A stretch of DNA of 64,000 bases, taken from Streptomyces sp. NBC_01551. GTDB lineage: Bacteria > Actinomycetota > Actinomycetes > Streptomycetales > Streptomycetaceae. This document shows positions 1-10,892 of the stretch, in pieces. The notes beneath the pieces were generated by a model. That model was not told where the DNA came from. It made no database searches and worked only from the letters and a program-made list of their open reading frames with translations. A program made the translations under genes and the position numbers. Every line of letters starts with the position of its first letter. Positions within the stretch are counted from its first letter, which is position 1. Where the stretch lies: the NCBI RefSeq assembly GCF_026339935.1, contig NZ_JAPEPX010000001.1:5235501-5299500 (forward strand). The letters run 5' to 3'.

Positions 1-827
1 GCCTCCAGGAAGAAGCACAGGTCCTGGACCATGTAGTTGGAGGACGCGTTGCGGATGACGGTCGCGCCGTCGTGCCGGGCGGCGGCCAGCAGCGCGTTCT
101 CGGTGACCGTGTCCCCGCGCTCGGTCAGCACGATGGGGCGGTCGGGGGAGACCCCGGTCGCGACCTTCGCGTGGTAGATGCCCTCGGTCGCGGTGATGTC
201 CAGGCCGAAGCGGCGCAGGGCGATCATGTGCGGCTCGATGGTGCGGGTGCCGAGGTCGCAGCCGCCGGCGTACGGAAGCCGGAACTGGTCCATCCGGTGC
301 AGCAGCGGGCCCAGGAACATGATGATGCTCCGGGTCCGGCGGGCCGCCTCCGCGTCCATGGCGTCCATGTCGAGGCTGGCCGGCGGGACGATCTCCAGGT
401 CGACGCCGTCGTTGATCCAACGGGTGCGTACGCCGATCGAGTTGAGGACTTCGAGGAGGCGGTAGACCTCCTCGATGCGGGCGACCCGGCGCAGGACCGT
501 GCGGCCCTTGTTCAGCAGCGACGCGCACAGCAGCGCCACGCAGGCGTTCTTGCTCGTCTTGACGTCGATGGCACCGGAGAGCCGGCGGCCGCCGACGACG
601 CGCAGGTGCATCGGGCCGGCGTAGCCCAGAGAGACGATCTCGCTGTCGAGCGCTTCGCCGATTCGGGCGATCATCTCAAGGCTGATGTTCTGGTTGCCGC
701 GCTCGATCCGGTTCACGGCGCTCTGGCTGGTGCCGAGCGCGTCCGCGAGCTGACTCTGTGTCCAGCCCCGGTGCTGACGGGCGTCACGGATGAGCTTGCC
801 GATGCGTACGAGGTAGTCGTCTGCCAT
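1..827 (-). CDS. MurA-like UDP-GlcNAc 1-carboxyvinyltransferase with N-terminal XRE domain (partial)
   Basis: The gene runs off the left edge of the window; 275 codons are visible. Residues about 5-60 form an XRE helix-turn-helix (WTQSQLADALGTSQSAVNRIE). From about residue 70 the protein follows the EPSP-synthase/MurA fold: the substrate-binding KN pair sits in SKNACVALLCASLL, and a cysteine in AGGCDLGTRTIEPH aligns with the PEP-attacking cysteine of MurA. MurA transfers enolpyruvate to UDP-GlcNAc in the first committed step of peptidoglycan synthesis. A DNA-binding domain is not normal for MurA, so this is a fused paralogue that could be a catalyst, a UDP-GlcNAc-sensing regulator, or both. 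The start is the ATG read from 827; a palindrome lies 12-27 nt upstream. The family is clear; the role is inferred. Confidence 0.88.
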   Translation of the reverse strand, partial: MADDYLVRIGKLIRDARQHRGWTQSQLADALGTSQSAVNRIERGNQNISLEMIARIGEALDSEIVSLGYAGPMHLRVVGGRRLSGAIDVKTSKNACVALLCASLLNKGRTVLRRVARIEEVYRLLEVLNSIGVRTRWINDGVDLEIVPPASLDMDAMDAEAARRTRSIIMFLGPLLHRMDQFRLPYAGGCDLGTRTIEPHMIALRRFGLDITATEGIYHAKVATGVSPDRPIVLTERGDTVTENALLAAARHDGATVIRNASSNYMVQDLCFFLE

Positions 828-838
828 GGGTGCACCGT

Positions 839-854
839 ATCTCAGATATGAGAT
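839..854. promoter_or_regulatory. Palindrome upstream of the XRE-MurA gene
   Basis: ATCTCA, 4-nt spacer GATA, TGAGAT: perfect 6-bp arms ending 12 nt before the start codon at 827. Its position next to a gene that encodes its own HTH domain suggests an autoregulatory operator. This is inferred from position and symmetry only. Confidence 0.45.
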
Positions 855-1007
855 GACGCCTGCGTCGGGTGTGGCAAACGGGTGTTACCGACCGTCAGAT
901 TCCATCCCCGGGGCGGTGCGCGCGCGGTGGGCCGGCCCGGAGGGGCCGGGGTGACAAGTACCCTGTAACGCCATTTGTCCGAATCTGCAATTCCTGGCGG
1001 AAGGCCC

Positions 1008-1189
1008 TGCGTACGGGACCCGCGTACGGCCCCTGCTGCACAGGCCCGCGTACGGGGTCCGCGCACGGCCCCCGCGTGCGGGTGCGCGCAGGGGCACTGA
1101 CGGCCCCCGCGCACGGCCCCCGCGTACGGGACCCGCACGCGGGTCCCGCTCCCCGCCGCCGTCAGTGCCCCTGCGCGCACCCGCACGCG
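1008..1189. repeat. CGTACGG/CGCACGG repeat array and 32-bp perfect inverted repeat
   Basis: The 334-nt gap 828-1161 has no gene. Its right half is built from recurring CGTACGG (1010, 1023, 1049, 1123) and CGCACGG (1062, 1110) heptamers in GC-rich spacers. A perfect 32-bp inverted repeat joins 1073-1104 to 1158-1189; the right arm covers the stop codon and last codons of the amidohydrolase gene. Inside the 53-nt loop is a second hairpin (1128-1136 with 1139-1147). The stacked hairpins at the 3' end of a minus-strand gene suggest a terminator or transcript-stabilising structure. There is no U-tract. Confidence 0.75.
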
Positions 1190-3087
1190 CGGTGCCGCCC
1201 GCCGTGCACCGCGCTGTACGAGGCCGGGCGCGGCCCCGCCGCCCCGCGGGCCACGCGACCCGCGGCCGCCCGGCCCGCCGCCGAGTCCGCGTCGTGCACC
1301 ACGCGCCCGCCGACCAGGGTCATCCGTACGCCCGTCCCGCTGATGTCGGCCACCGGGCAGCGGGTCACGTCCCGGTCCAGCAGCACCAGGTCCGCCGCCT
1401 TGCCCGCCTCCACCGTCCCCGTCAGGGACTCCTGCCGCAGCTGCCACGCCGTCCCGGCGGTGTGCATCCGCAGAGCCGAGCCCCGGCTCAGCCCCTCCAG
1501 CTCCCGGTACAGCTCGCCCGCGCCGAACACGCCCTGCCTGTCGACCGCCGTCCGCAGCTGGTTCCACACCTGGAGGGCGTCCACCGGCCAGTCGGAGCCG
1601 CCCGTCAGCCGCGCGCCCGCCTTCTCCAGGCTGCGTGCCGGGTACATCCACCGGTGCCGCTCCGGGCCGATGTACGGGAGCAGCGCCTCCACGGTCCAGG
1701 TGTCGCGCGCCGCCCACTGGAGCTGCATGCAGGCCGCCACCCCGAGCTGTGCGAAGCGCCGCAGGTCCGCCGGGTCCACGATCTGCAAGTGGGCGATCGC
1801 GTTGCGCGGGTCCCGCTGCCCGGTCGCCCGCCGGGCGTACGCGTATCCGTCCAGGGCCGTCCGTACCGCCCGGTCTCCGAGTCCGTGGGCGTGCATCTGC
1901 CAGCCGGCCTTGTTGAACGCCGCCGTCAGCCGGCCGTAGTCGGTCGCCGAGGTGTACAGCTCGCCCCGGTTCGCGGTCGGCTTGCCGTTGCCGTCCAGAT
2001 AGGGCTTCAGCAGCGCGGCCGTCTGCGCGGGGTACTCGATGACCCCGTCCAGGAACACCTTGACCATCCCGAACCGCAGGCCCCGTACGCCCTCGAACTC
2101 CCGCCGCAGCCCGCGCGCGTACGCCAGCGCGGCCGCCGGGTCCTTGGCCTGCTCCGCGTCGAGCCGGATCGCCGGGACTATGCGCTGCGGCAGTCCGCCC
2201 TGCGCCGCCAGGGCCTGGTACAGCTCCAGCTCGTGCCGCCCGACCAGGGCGTCCATCATCGTGGTCACCCCGGACGCGGCCGCGAGCCCCAGCACCTTCG
2301 CGCAGGCCGCGACGAGTTCGGCCCGCGAGGGCTCCGGGATGTGCCGCTTCAGCAGTTCCTGCGCGTCGTCCTTGAGCACGCCGGTGGGCCGGCCGTCGGC
2401 GCCCTTGACGATCTTGCCGCCGACCGGGTCGGGCGTGGCCGCGGTGATCCCGGCGATGTCCAGGGCCCGCCCGTTCGCCCACAGGTTGTGCCCGTCGCCG
2501 CCGACCAGCGCGATGGGTCGCCGGGTCGCCAGCGCGTCCAGCATCGAGTGGTGCGCCGCGGTGCCGGTCGGCAGCAGGCCGACCGGATTCCAGTCCTCCA
2601 CCACCAGCCAGCCGTCCGGCTCCGCGCCGGCGCCCCCGGTGTCGGCGAGGAACCCGGTCAGGATCTCCCGGAGTTCCGCCACGGTGGTCTCCGCCCCCTC
2701 CAGCGAGGGCCGCAGGGACCGGTCCCCGGCGCCCAGCGGGTGGACGTGGCCGTCGTGGATGCCGCTCATCAGGGTGTTCCCGCGCGCGTCGACCACCTCG
2801 GTGTCCCGGCCGACGCACCGGCGCAGCGCCGCGTCGCTTCCGGTGGCCAGGATCTTCCCGTCCCGCCCGACGGCGACCGCCGAGACCGGTGCCCCGCCCG
2901 GCAGCCCGGTGAACACCCTGGCGCCCCGGAACACCAGCGCGGCCGAACCGCGCCCGCCACCACCCGCGGAAGCGGCCGACGGGGCCGCCGCCGCGGAGCC
3001 GGCGCCCAGCAGGCCCGCCGCACCGGCGGCCCCGGCCGCCGCGAGCAGCCCGCGCCGGGACAGGGAGAACGGAGAAGAAGAGGTCAT
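1162..3087 (-). CDS. Tat-exported YtcJ-family amidohydrolase
   Basis: Metal-dependent amidohydrolase of the YtcJ/N-substituted formamide deformylase type, about 641 aa. The N-terminus carries a twin-arginine signal (SRRGLLAAAG, then an Ala-rich stretch), so the enzyme is probably exported folded. Metal-site motifs in order are HDGHVHP, the Lys of GMVKVFLDG, HAHGLGDRAVR and the Asp of GGSDWPVDALQVW. I chose the ATG at 3087 because GGAG lies 5 nt upstream; an in-frame GTG at 3093 overlaps that ribosome site. The gene is divergent from a LacI-family regulator, a usual layout for a substrate-inducible catabolic enzyme, so the regulator probably controls it. The substrate cannot be read from the sequence. 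Confidence 0.88.
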   Translation of the reverse strand: MTSSSPFSLSRRGLLAAAGAAGAAGLLGAGSAAAAPSAASAGGGGRGSAALVFRGARVFTGLPGGAPVSAVAVGRDGKILATGSDAALRRCVGRDTEVVDARGNTLMSGIHDGHVHPLGAGDRSLRPSLEGAETTVAELREILTGFLADTGGAGAEPDGWLVVEDWNPVGLLPTGTAAHHSMLDALATRRPIALVGGDGHNLWANGRALDIAGITAATPDPVGGKIVKGADGRPTGVLKDDAQELLKRHIPEPSRAELVAACAKVLGLAAASGVTTMMDALVGRHELELYQALAAQGGLPQRIVPAIRLDAEQAKDPAAALAYARGLRREFEGVRGLRFGMVKVFLDGVIEYPAQTAALLKPYLDGNGKPTANRGELYTSATDYGRLTAAFNKAGWQMHAHGLGDRAVRTALDGYAYARRATGQRDPRNAIAHLQIVDPADLRRFAQLGVAACMQLQWAARDTWTVEALLPYIGPERHRWMYPARSLEKAGARLTGGSDWPVDALQVWNQLRTAVDRQGVFGAGELYRELEGLSRGSALRMHTAGTAWQLRQESLTGTVEAGKAADLVLLDRDVTRCPVADISGTGVRMTLVGGRVVHDADSAAGRAAAGRVARGAAGPRPASYSAVHGGRHRACGCAQGH

Positions 3088-3127
3088 GGCCACTCCAAAG
3101 GTTTCGGTGTGGCCTGGAGACTGTGTG

Positions 3128-3144
3128 ATTAACCCCTTAACCGG
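3128..3144. promoter_or_regulatory. Candidate operator between amidohydrolase and LacI-type genes
   Basis: The 86-nt divergent gap contains ATTAACCCCTTAACCGG. Read on the minus strand this is a direct repeat of GGTTAA at 8-bp spacing. It is the only AT-rich element in the gap, and position alone suggests a regulator or polymerase site. Confidence 0.3.
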
Positions 3145-3173
3145 AACCCGCCGCCACCGACGGAATCCGTAGG

Positions 3174-4190
3174 ATGTGCCGCGTGTCCGGACCGACGATC
3201 GCCGACATCGCGCGCGCCGCCGAGGTGTCCACCGCGACGGTCTCGCACGCCCTCAACGGCACCGGCCGGCTCGCCGAGTCCACCCGGCGCCGGGTCCGGG
3301 AGATCGCGACCGGGCTCGGATACGGGTCGTACCGCGCGCCCCGCACCCGCAACCTGGGCCTGGCCGTCACCACCTTCGCCGGATCCGCCTGGAACTTCGT
3401 CGCGGTCCACTACTTCTCCCAGTGGCTCACCGCCGCCACCTCCGCCGCCCACGCCCGCGGCTACGCGCTGACCACCCTGCCGGCCGACCGCGGGGCCGGA
3501 ACGCCGTGGCACACCCTCTCCGTCGACGGGATGCTGCTGCTCGACAGCCCGAGGGGCGATCCGGTGCTGCGCGCGCTGCGGGCCCGCGGCATCCCGGTGG
3601 TCTTCGACGGCCGGCCCGCCGATCCGCGCCCCGGAGACATCTGGGTGGACAACGACCACGCCGCAACCACCCGCGAGGTGCTCGACCACCTCGCCGAGGC
3701 CGGCGCCCGCCGGATCGCGCTGCACGGCGGCCTCGGGGACGAGTACTACACGTACGCCGTGACGCGGGCGTACGAGCAGTGGTGCGCGGAACGCGGCCAC
3801 CCGCCGCTGCTGATCCCCTGCGACCCCGACGACGCCCCCGGCCACGCCTTCGACCGGGCCTTCGACCGCGCCCCCGGCGCACGCGCCGACGCCGACGCCG
3901 TCGATGCCGTCTACTCCCTCTACGAGCCGGGCGGCCGCCAGGTCCTGGCCGCCGCGGCGCGGCACGGTCTGCGGGTCCCGGACGAGCTGCTGCTCGTCTG
4001 CGCGAGCGAGGACCCGGCGTACGCGCAGGGCGATCCGGCGGTGAGCACGGTGACGCTGCGCCCCGGGGTGATCGGCGAGAACGCCGTCGCCGCCCTGGTC
4101 GCGCTGCTGGAATCCCCGCGGGACACGGTGCCCGGCCAGCTCACGGTCCCGGCCGGCCTGACGGTACGCGCGTCCTCCGGCGGGTTCTGA
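3174..4190 (+). CDS. LacI-family transcriptional regulator
   Basis: 338 aa. The N-terminal LacI helix-turn-helix and hinge are clear (PTIADIARAAEVSTATVSHA, then a hinge with VREIATGLGYG, residues about 7-55). A periplasmic-binding-protein-like effector domain follows, with typical strand motifs such as SVDGMLLLDSP and IPVVFDGRP and a C-terminal PGVIGENAVAALVALLE helix. Such proteins usually repress until a sugar or metabolite binds. The ATG at 3174 lacks a strong ribosome site and a GTG nine bases later is possible. It diverges from the amidohydrolase gene 86 nt away and probably regulates it; the ligand is unknown. Confidence 0.92.
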   Translation: MCRVSGPTIADIARAAEVSTATVSHALNGTGRLAESTRRRVREIATGLGYGSYRAPRTRNLGLAVTTFAGSAWNFVAVHYFSQWLTAATSAAHARGYALTTLPADRGAGTPWHTLSVDGMLLLDSPRGDPVLRALRARGIPVVFDGRPADPRPGDIWVDNDHAATTREVLDHLAEAGARRIALHGGLGDEYYTYAVTRAYEQWCAERGHPPLLIPCDPDDAPGHAFDRAFDRAPGARADADAVDAVYSLYEPGGRQVLAAAARHGLRVPDELLLVCASEDPAYAQGDPAVSTVTLRPGVIGENAVAALVALLESPRDTVPGQLTVPAGLTVRASSGGF

Positions 4191-4281
4191 GAGGGCCGGC
4201 GGCGCGGCCGTACGGGCGAAGCACGCCCGAATCGGGCCCGCGCCCACGCCGCGCATGACCCAGGCGCGGCCATGCACTAGA

Positions 4282-4303
4282 GTTATCTCGACATCGAGAT
4301 AAC
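4282..4303. promoter_or_regulatory. 22-bp palindrome upstream of acnA (TamR-type operator candidate)
   Basis: Perfect 10-bp arms GTTATCTCGA and TCGAGATAAC around a 2-bp spacer, 134 nt before the acnA start. The MarR-family regulator TamR of S. coelicolor is reported to control aconitase and other citric-acid-cycle genes, and MarR sites have this size and symmetry. The palindrome is direct observation; assigning it to TamR is inference. Confidence 0.65.
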
Positions 4304-4345
4304 TGCCGAAGGCGTACCGCAGCCGCCCCAGCTGGTAAGGATTGC

Positions 4346-7151
<2,806 letters not shown>

Positions 7152-7161
7152 GGGCGCGCCC

Positions 7162-7195
7162 GGCGGAGCCGAATCATTCGGCTCCGCCCCGCTTT
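7162..7195 (+). terminator. Intrinsic terminator of acnA
   Basis: Perfect inverted repeat of 13-nt arms (7162-7174 and 7176-7188), in practice an 11-bp stem with a 5-nt loop. It is followed by CCGCTTTT and begins 11 nt after the acnA stop. Confidence 0.9.
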
Positions 7196-7205
7196 TCGGC
7201 ACCAT

Positions 7206-7238
7206 AGGGCCGTATCCCCGACAAGGGGGTACGGCCCT
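7206..7238 (+). terminator. Second hairpin after acnA
   Basis: AGGGCCGTATCCCC pairs with GGGGTACGGCCCT (one bulged base) around a short GACAA-type loop. It probably backs up the first terminator and insulates ngcE. The rest of the 344-nt gap 7152-7495 holds the ngcE promoter region. Confidence 0.7.
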
Positions 7239-7344
7239 TCCGCTTATCCGGGCCATCGTTTATCGGCCAGGCAGGTGACGGTGAGGTCTCAACTCGGAAA
7301 AGCCGGGGCAGATACTTGTGCACGATCTTGCTCACCCGAGCGGA

Positions 7345-7360
7345 AGTGGACTATACCTGT
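7345..7360 (+). promoter_or_regulatory. DasR-responsive-element-like site and probable ngcE promoter
   Basis: AGTGGACTATACCTGT matches the dre consensus A(C/G)TGGTCTAGACCA(C/G)T at 13 of 16 positions. TTGCTC at 7328-7333 and TATACC at 7352-7357 are 18 nt apart, so the site would overlap the -10 region. DasR is the GlcNAc-responsive GntR-type repressor of streptomycetes, and NgcEFG imports GlcNAc and chitobiose, so the match fits the function. Binding is untested. Confidence 0.55.
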
Positions 7361-7432
7361 GGCCGTCCGGACCGCCGCGACACGAGCGGCCCCGGACCGG
7401 GGGACGGCGGGGACCTGCGGTGATGCCCGCGT

Positions 7433-7450
7433 GCACGGCAACTGCCGTGC
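7433..7450 (+). other. Hairpin in the ngcE leader
   Basis: GCACGGCA and TGCCGTGC form a perfect 8-bp inverted repeat with a 2-nt centre (usable as a 7-bp stem), 46 nt before the ngcE start. It is followed by a pyrimidine-rich stretch. It could stabilise the mRNA or attenuate it weakly. Confidence 0.4.
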
Positions 7451-7495
7451 GATTCCTTCCTCCTTCACACTCCTGACGAAGGCGAGGACTTGAGC

Positions 7496-8944
7496 ATGGG
7501 ATCCACCTCCGCCCACGGCGAGAACAGCACCGGTGACGGCCTCGGCCGCCGGGATCTGATCAAGCGCTCCGCGGCACTCGGCCTGATTTCCGTCCCGACC
7601 ATGAGCTTCCTGTCCGCGTGCGCCTCCGGCGGGGACGCGCCCAAGAGCAACGGCGCCAAGGCCGCCATCACCAAGGAGAACCCCTTCGGCGTCGCCAAGG
7701 GCACCAAGCTGGAGGTCGTCGTCTTCAAGGGCGGGTTCGGCGACGACTACGCCAAGGCGTGGGAGGCCGCCTTCGACAAGAAGTGGGGCACCACCAGCTC
7801 CCACCTGGGCACCCAGGAGATCACCGGAAAACTCCAGGTGCGCTTCAACGGCGGCAACCCGCCGGACGTCGTGGACGACTCCGGCGCCCAGAAGATCAAG
7901 CTGGACGTGCTCTTCAAGAGCAACCAGCTCGCCGACCTCACCCCGGTGCTCGACGCCCCCTCGCTGGACGACCCGAACAAGAAGGTCCGGGACCTGCTCA
8001 TCCCCGGCACCGTCGAACAGGGCACGCAGGGCGGCAAGTGCGTCTCGCTCAACTACGTCTACACCGTGTTCGGCTTCTGGTACTCCGGCAAGCTCTTCAA
8101 GGAGAAGGGCTGGGCCCCGCCGAAGACCTGGGACGAGTTCCTCGACGTCTGCACCAAGGCCAAGGACGCCGGCATCGGCGGCCTCGCCCACCAGGGCAAG
8201 TACCCGTACTACATCAACGTCGTCATCATGGACCTGATCGCCAAGAAGGGCGGTCTGGAGGCCATGAAGGCGATCGACAACCTGGAGCCGAACGCCTTCG
8301 AGGGCAGCGCGGCCGCGCTCGCCGCCGTCGAGGCGCTCTACGAGGTCGTCGAGAAGGGCCTGCTCCTGCCGGGCACCAACGGCCTGACGCACACCGAGTC
8401 CCAGACGGCCTGGAACCAGTACAAGGCGGCCTTCATCCCCTCCGGCTCCTGGCTGGAGAACGAGCAGATCAAGCAGACGCCGGACGACTTCGACATGCAG
8501 TTCCTGCCGATGCCGCTGCTCCCGGACAGCAAGCTGCCCTTCGAGGCCATCCGGGCCGGCGCCGGCGAGCCCTTCATCGTCCCGGAACAGGCCGCCAACA
8601 AGCCCGGCGGCCTGGAGTTCATCCGTTCGATGCTGTCCCGCGAATGGTCGACCATCTTCGCCCAGCAGGCCAACTCGCTGACCGTGGTCAAGGACGGCGT
8701 CGACCCGAGCGTGAAACTGCGGCCCGGCACCCAGTCGGCGGTCACCGCGCTGAAGGCCGCCGGGGAGAACACCTTCAACTACCTGTACCCCGACTGGTAC
8801 AGCGAGATGGACACCGCCATCCAGGACGCGTCCAATGAGCTCATGGCCAAGCGCATCCAGCCCAAGGAGTGGATCAAGCGGGCCCAGGCGGCCGTGAACA
8901 AGGCCGCCCAGGACCCGAACGCCAAGAACAACCGTCGCAGCTGA
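7496..8944 (+). CDS. ngcE: N-acetylglucosamine/chitobiose-binding lipoprotein
   Basis: 482 aa extracellular solute-binding protein of the sugar ABC class (family 1). The N-terminus has a twin-arginine motif (GRRDLIKRSAALGL) followed by a lipobox (FLSAC), so it should be Tat-exported and lipid-anchored. Sequence and context match NgcE of S. olivaceoviridis and S. coelicolor, which binds GlcNAc and N,N'-diacetylchitobiose from chitin breakdown. I chose ATG 7496 because GAGGA lies 7 nt upstream; the TTG at 7490 is too close to it. Two permeases follow directly and no ATPase gene is linked, as expected for streptomycete sugar importers that share the MsiK ATPase. Confidence 0.93.
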   Translation: MGSTSAHGENSTGDGLGRRDLIKRSAALGLISVPTMSFLSACASGGDAPKSNGAKAAITKENPFGVAKGTKLEVVVFKGGFGDDYAKAWEAAFDKKWGTTSSHLGTQEITGKLQVRFNGGNPPDVVDDSGAQKIKLDVLFKSNQLADLTPVLDAPSLDDPNKKVRDLLIPGTVEQGTQGGKCVSLNYVYTVFGFWYSGKLFKEKGWAPPKTWDEFLDVCTKAKDAGIGGLAHQGKYPYYINVVIMDLIAKKGGLEAMKAIDNLEPNAFEGSAAALAAVEALYEVVEKGLLLPGTNGLTHTESQTAWNQYKAAFIPSGSWLENEQIKQTPDDFDMQFLPMPLLPDSKLPFEAIRAGAGEPFIVPEQAANKPGGLEFIRSMLSREWSTIFAQQANSLTVVKDGVDPSVKLRPGTQSAVTALKAAGENTFNYLYPDWYSEMDTAIQDASNELMAKRIQPKEWIKRAQAAVNKAAQDPNAKNNRRS

Positions 8945-8963
8945 CGCCACCGGGACGGACACC

Positions 8964-9908
8964 ATGAGCCACGTAGCCCAGGGCAGGGGGCGGGGCGGCT
9001 TCATCGCCGGCTTCCTCTTCGCACCCCTCGCGCTGTACCTGACCTTCGTCATCTGGCCGTACGTGCAGACGTTCGGTTACTCCTTCACCAACTGGACGGG
9101 CCAGTCACCGACCTTCGACTTCGTCGGACTGGACAACTACTCGGCCCTGACGAAGGACGAGGTCTTCCGCGGCGCCCTGTGGCACAACGTGCTGCTCCTG
9201 GTGTTCGTCCCGACCATCACCATCCTGCTCGCCCTCTTCTTCGCCTTCATGGTGAACGCGGGCGGGCGCGGCGGCGCCGGCGGGGTGCAAGGCGTACGGG
9301 GATCGGCCTTCTACAAGATCGTCTACTTCTTCCCGCAGGTCCTCTCGCTCGCGATCCTCGCCGTCCTCTTCGGCGCCGTGTACCGCAGCGACGAGGGCGG
9401 ACTCCTCAACGGGGTCCTCACCCGGCTGGGCCTGGTCGACCCGCAGACGCCCGTCGAATGGCTCAACGAACCCAGGTTCGTGCTGTGGTGCCTGCTGCTG
9501 GTGGTCGTCTGGCACGGGGTCGGCTTCTACCTCGTCCTCTTCTCCGCGGCCATGCAGTCCATCCCGAAGGACATCTACGAGGCGGCCCTGCTCGACGGCG
9601 CGGGGCGCGCCCAGACCTTCTTCAAGGTCACGCTGCCGCTGCTGTGGGACTCCGTACAGACCTCCGCGGTCTACCTGGGCATCGCCGCGATGGACATGTT
9701 CGTCCTGGTCTCGACGATGACATCGGGCCAGTTCGGCGGCGGCCCCGACCACCACAGCGAGGTCATGGCGACGGTGCTGATGCGCAACTTCCTGTACTTC
9801 GGCAAGAGCGGCTACGCCTGTGCCATGGGCGTCGTCATGCTCGCCCTGACCATGATCCTTTCCCTCGTCACGCTGCGCGCCACCCGCCGCGAGCGCATCG
9901 AGTTCTGA
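8964..9908 (+). CDS. ngcF: Sugar ABC transporter permease NgcF
   Basis: 314 aa inner-membrane permease of the MalF type with about six membrane segments, starting at GFIAGFLFAPLALYLTFVIW. The EAA loop that docks the ATPase is visible as YEAALLDGAGRAQTFFKVTLP. It lies 19 nt after ngcE and 12 nt before ngcG, so the three are one operon. With NgcE and NgcG it would import GlcNAc and chitobiose. The ATPase is missing locally and is probably MsiK encoded elsewhere. Confidence 0.93.
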   Translation: MSHVAQGRGRGGFIAGFLFAPLALYLTFVIWPYVQTFGYSFTNWTGQSPTFDFVGLDNYSALTKDEVFRGALWHNVLLLVFVPTITILLALFFAFMVNAGGRGGAGGVQGVRGSAFYKIVYFFPQVLSLAILAVLFGAVYRSDEGGLLNGVLTRLGLVDPQTPVEWLNEPRFVLWCLLLVVVWHGVGFYLVLFSAAMQSIPKDIYEAALLDGAGRAQTFFKVTLPLLWDSVQTSAVYLGIAAMDMFVLVSTMTSGQFGGGPDHHSEVMATVLMRNFLYFGKSGYACAMGVVMLALTMILSLVTLRATRRERIEF

Positions 9909-9920
9909 GCGGGAGACCCC

Positions 9921-10844
9921 ATGACCACAGTCATCAAGGCACCGGGCGAGGCGGCAGCCGAGCGGTCCGGCGCCGGCAGGCCGGCGGACCGCGACAAGCG
10001 CGGCTCCGACGGCATGGTCCTCAACGTCTTCTCCCACGGCTTCCTCGCCGTGTGGGCCGTACTCATCATCCTGCCCCTGGTCTGGCTGGCCCTCGGCTCC
10101 TTCAAGACCGACGCGCAGATCGGCGGCTCGGCGCTCAGCTGGCCCTCGAACTGGCACCTCGACGCCTTCGGCCGGGCCTGGGACAAGGGCATCGGCGACT
10201 ACTTCGCCAACACGCTGATCGTGATGGTGTTCTCGGTCCCGCTGACCATGCTGTTCGGCTCGATGGCGGCATACGTGCTGGCCCGCTACCCCTTCCCGGG
10301 GAACCGGTTCATCTACTACTTCTTCGTCAGCGGGGCGATGTTCCCGGTGTTCCTGGCGCTGGTCCCGCTGTTCTTCATGGTCAAGCGGTTCGACATGCTG
10401 AACACTTACCAGGGCCTGATCCTCGTGTACGTCGCCTACTCGATGCCGTTCACCGTCTTCTTCATGCACTCCTTCTTCCGCACGCTGCCGACGGCGGTCC
10501 ACGAGGCGGCGGTGATCGACGGGGCCTCCGACACCAGGATCTTCTTCCAGGTGATGGTGCCGATGGCCAAGCCCGGCCTGATCAGCGTCGGGATATTCAA
10601 TGTCCTCGGCCAGTGGAACCAGTACATCCTGCCGTCGGTGCTGATGCAGCCGCAGACCGGTTCCGATCCGGAGCGGTACCTGCTCACCCAGGGCCTGATC
10701 CAGCTCCAGCAGCAGCAGGGCTACGCCACCGACCTGCCGGTCCTGTTCGCCGGCGTGACGATCGCGATGATCCCGATGCTGGTGGTCTACCTCTCCTTCC
10801 AGCGGCAGATCCAGGCGGGCCTGACCTCCGCCACGCTCAAGTAG
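9921..10844 (+). CDS. ngcG: Sugar ABC transporter permease NgcG
   Basis: 307 aa permease of the MalG type. The first membrane segment is around residues 33-55 (FLAVWAVLIILPLVWLALGS), and the EAA loop is HEAAVIDGASDTRIFFQVMVP. It completes the NgcEFG importer; a near-symmetric hairpin after its stop separates it from the convergent mgtA gene. It begins 12 nt after ngcF, so translation is probably coupled. Confidence 0.93.
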   Translation: MTTVIKAPGEAAAERSGAGRPADRDKRGSDGMVLNVFSHGFLAVWAVLIILPLVWLALGSFKTDAQIGGSALSWPSNWHLDAFGRAWDKGIGDYFANTLIVMVFSVPLTMLFGSMAAYVLARYPFPGNRFIYYFFVSGAMFPVFLALVPLFFMVKRFDMLNTYQGLILVYVAYSMPFTVFFMHSFFRTLPTAVHEAAVIDGASDTRIFFQVMVPMAKPGLISVGIFNVLGQWNQYILPSVLMQPQTGSDPERYLLTQGLIQLQQQQGYATDLPVLFAGVTIAMIPMLVVYLSFQRQIQAGLTSATLK

Positions 10845-10850
10845 CGGCCG

Positions 10851-10878
10851 CGGGGTGCGGGCGATCGCCCGCACCCCG
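10851..10878. terminator. Bidirectional terminator between ngcG and mgtA
   Basis: A perfect 28-nt palindrome centred on CGATCG with arms CGGGGTGCGGGCGA and TCGCCCGCACCCCG, in the 48-nt convergent gap. No U-tract is present, which is common for Streptomyces terminators. Confidence 0.8.
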
Positions 10879-10892
10879 GTACGGCGCCTGGC

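Noticed and set aside
72..851. 259-aa plus-strand frame at the left edge
   Set aside because: Shadow of the XRE-MurA gene, which reads clearly on the minus strand.
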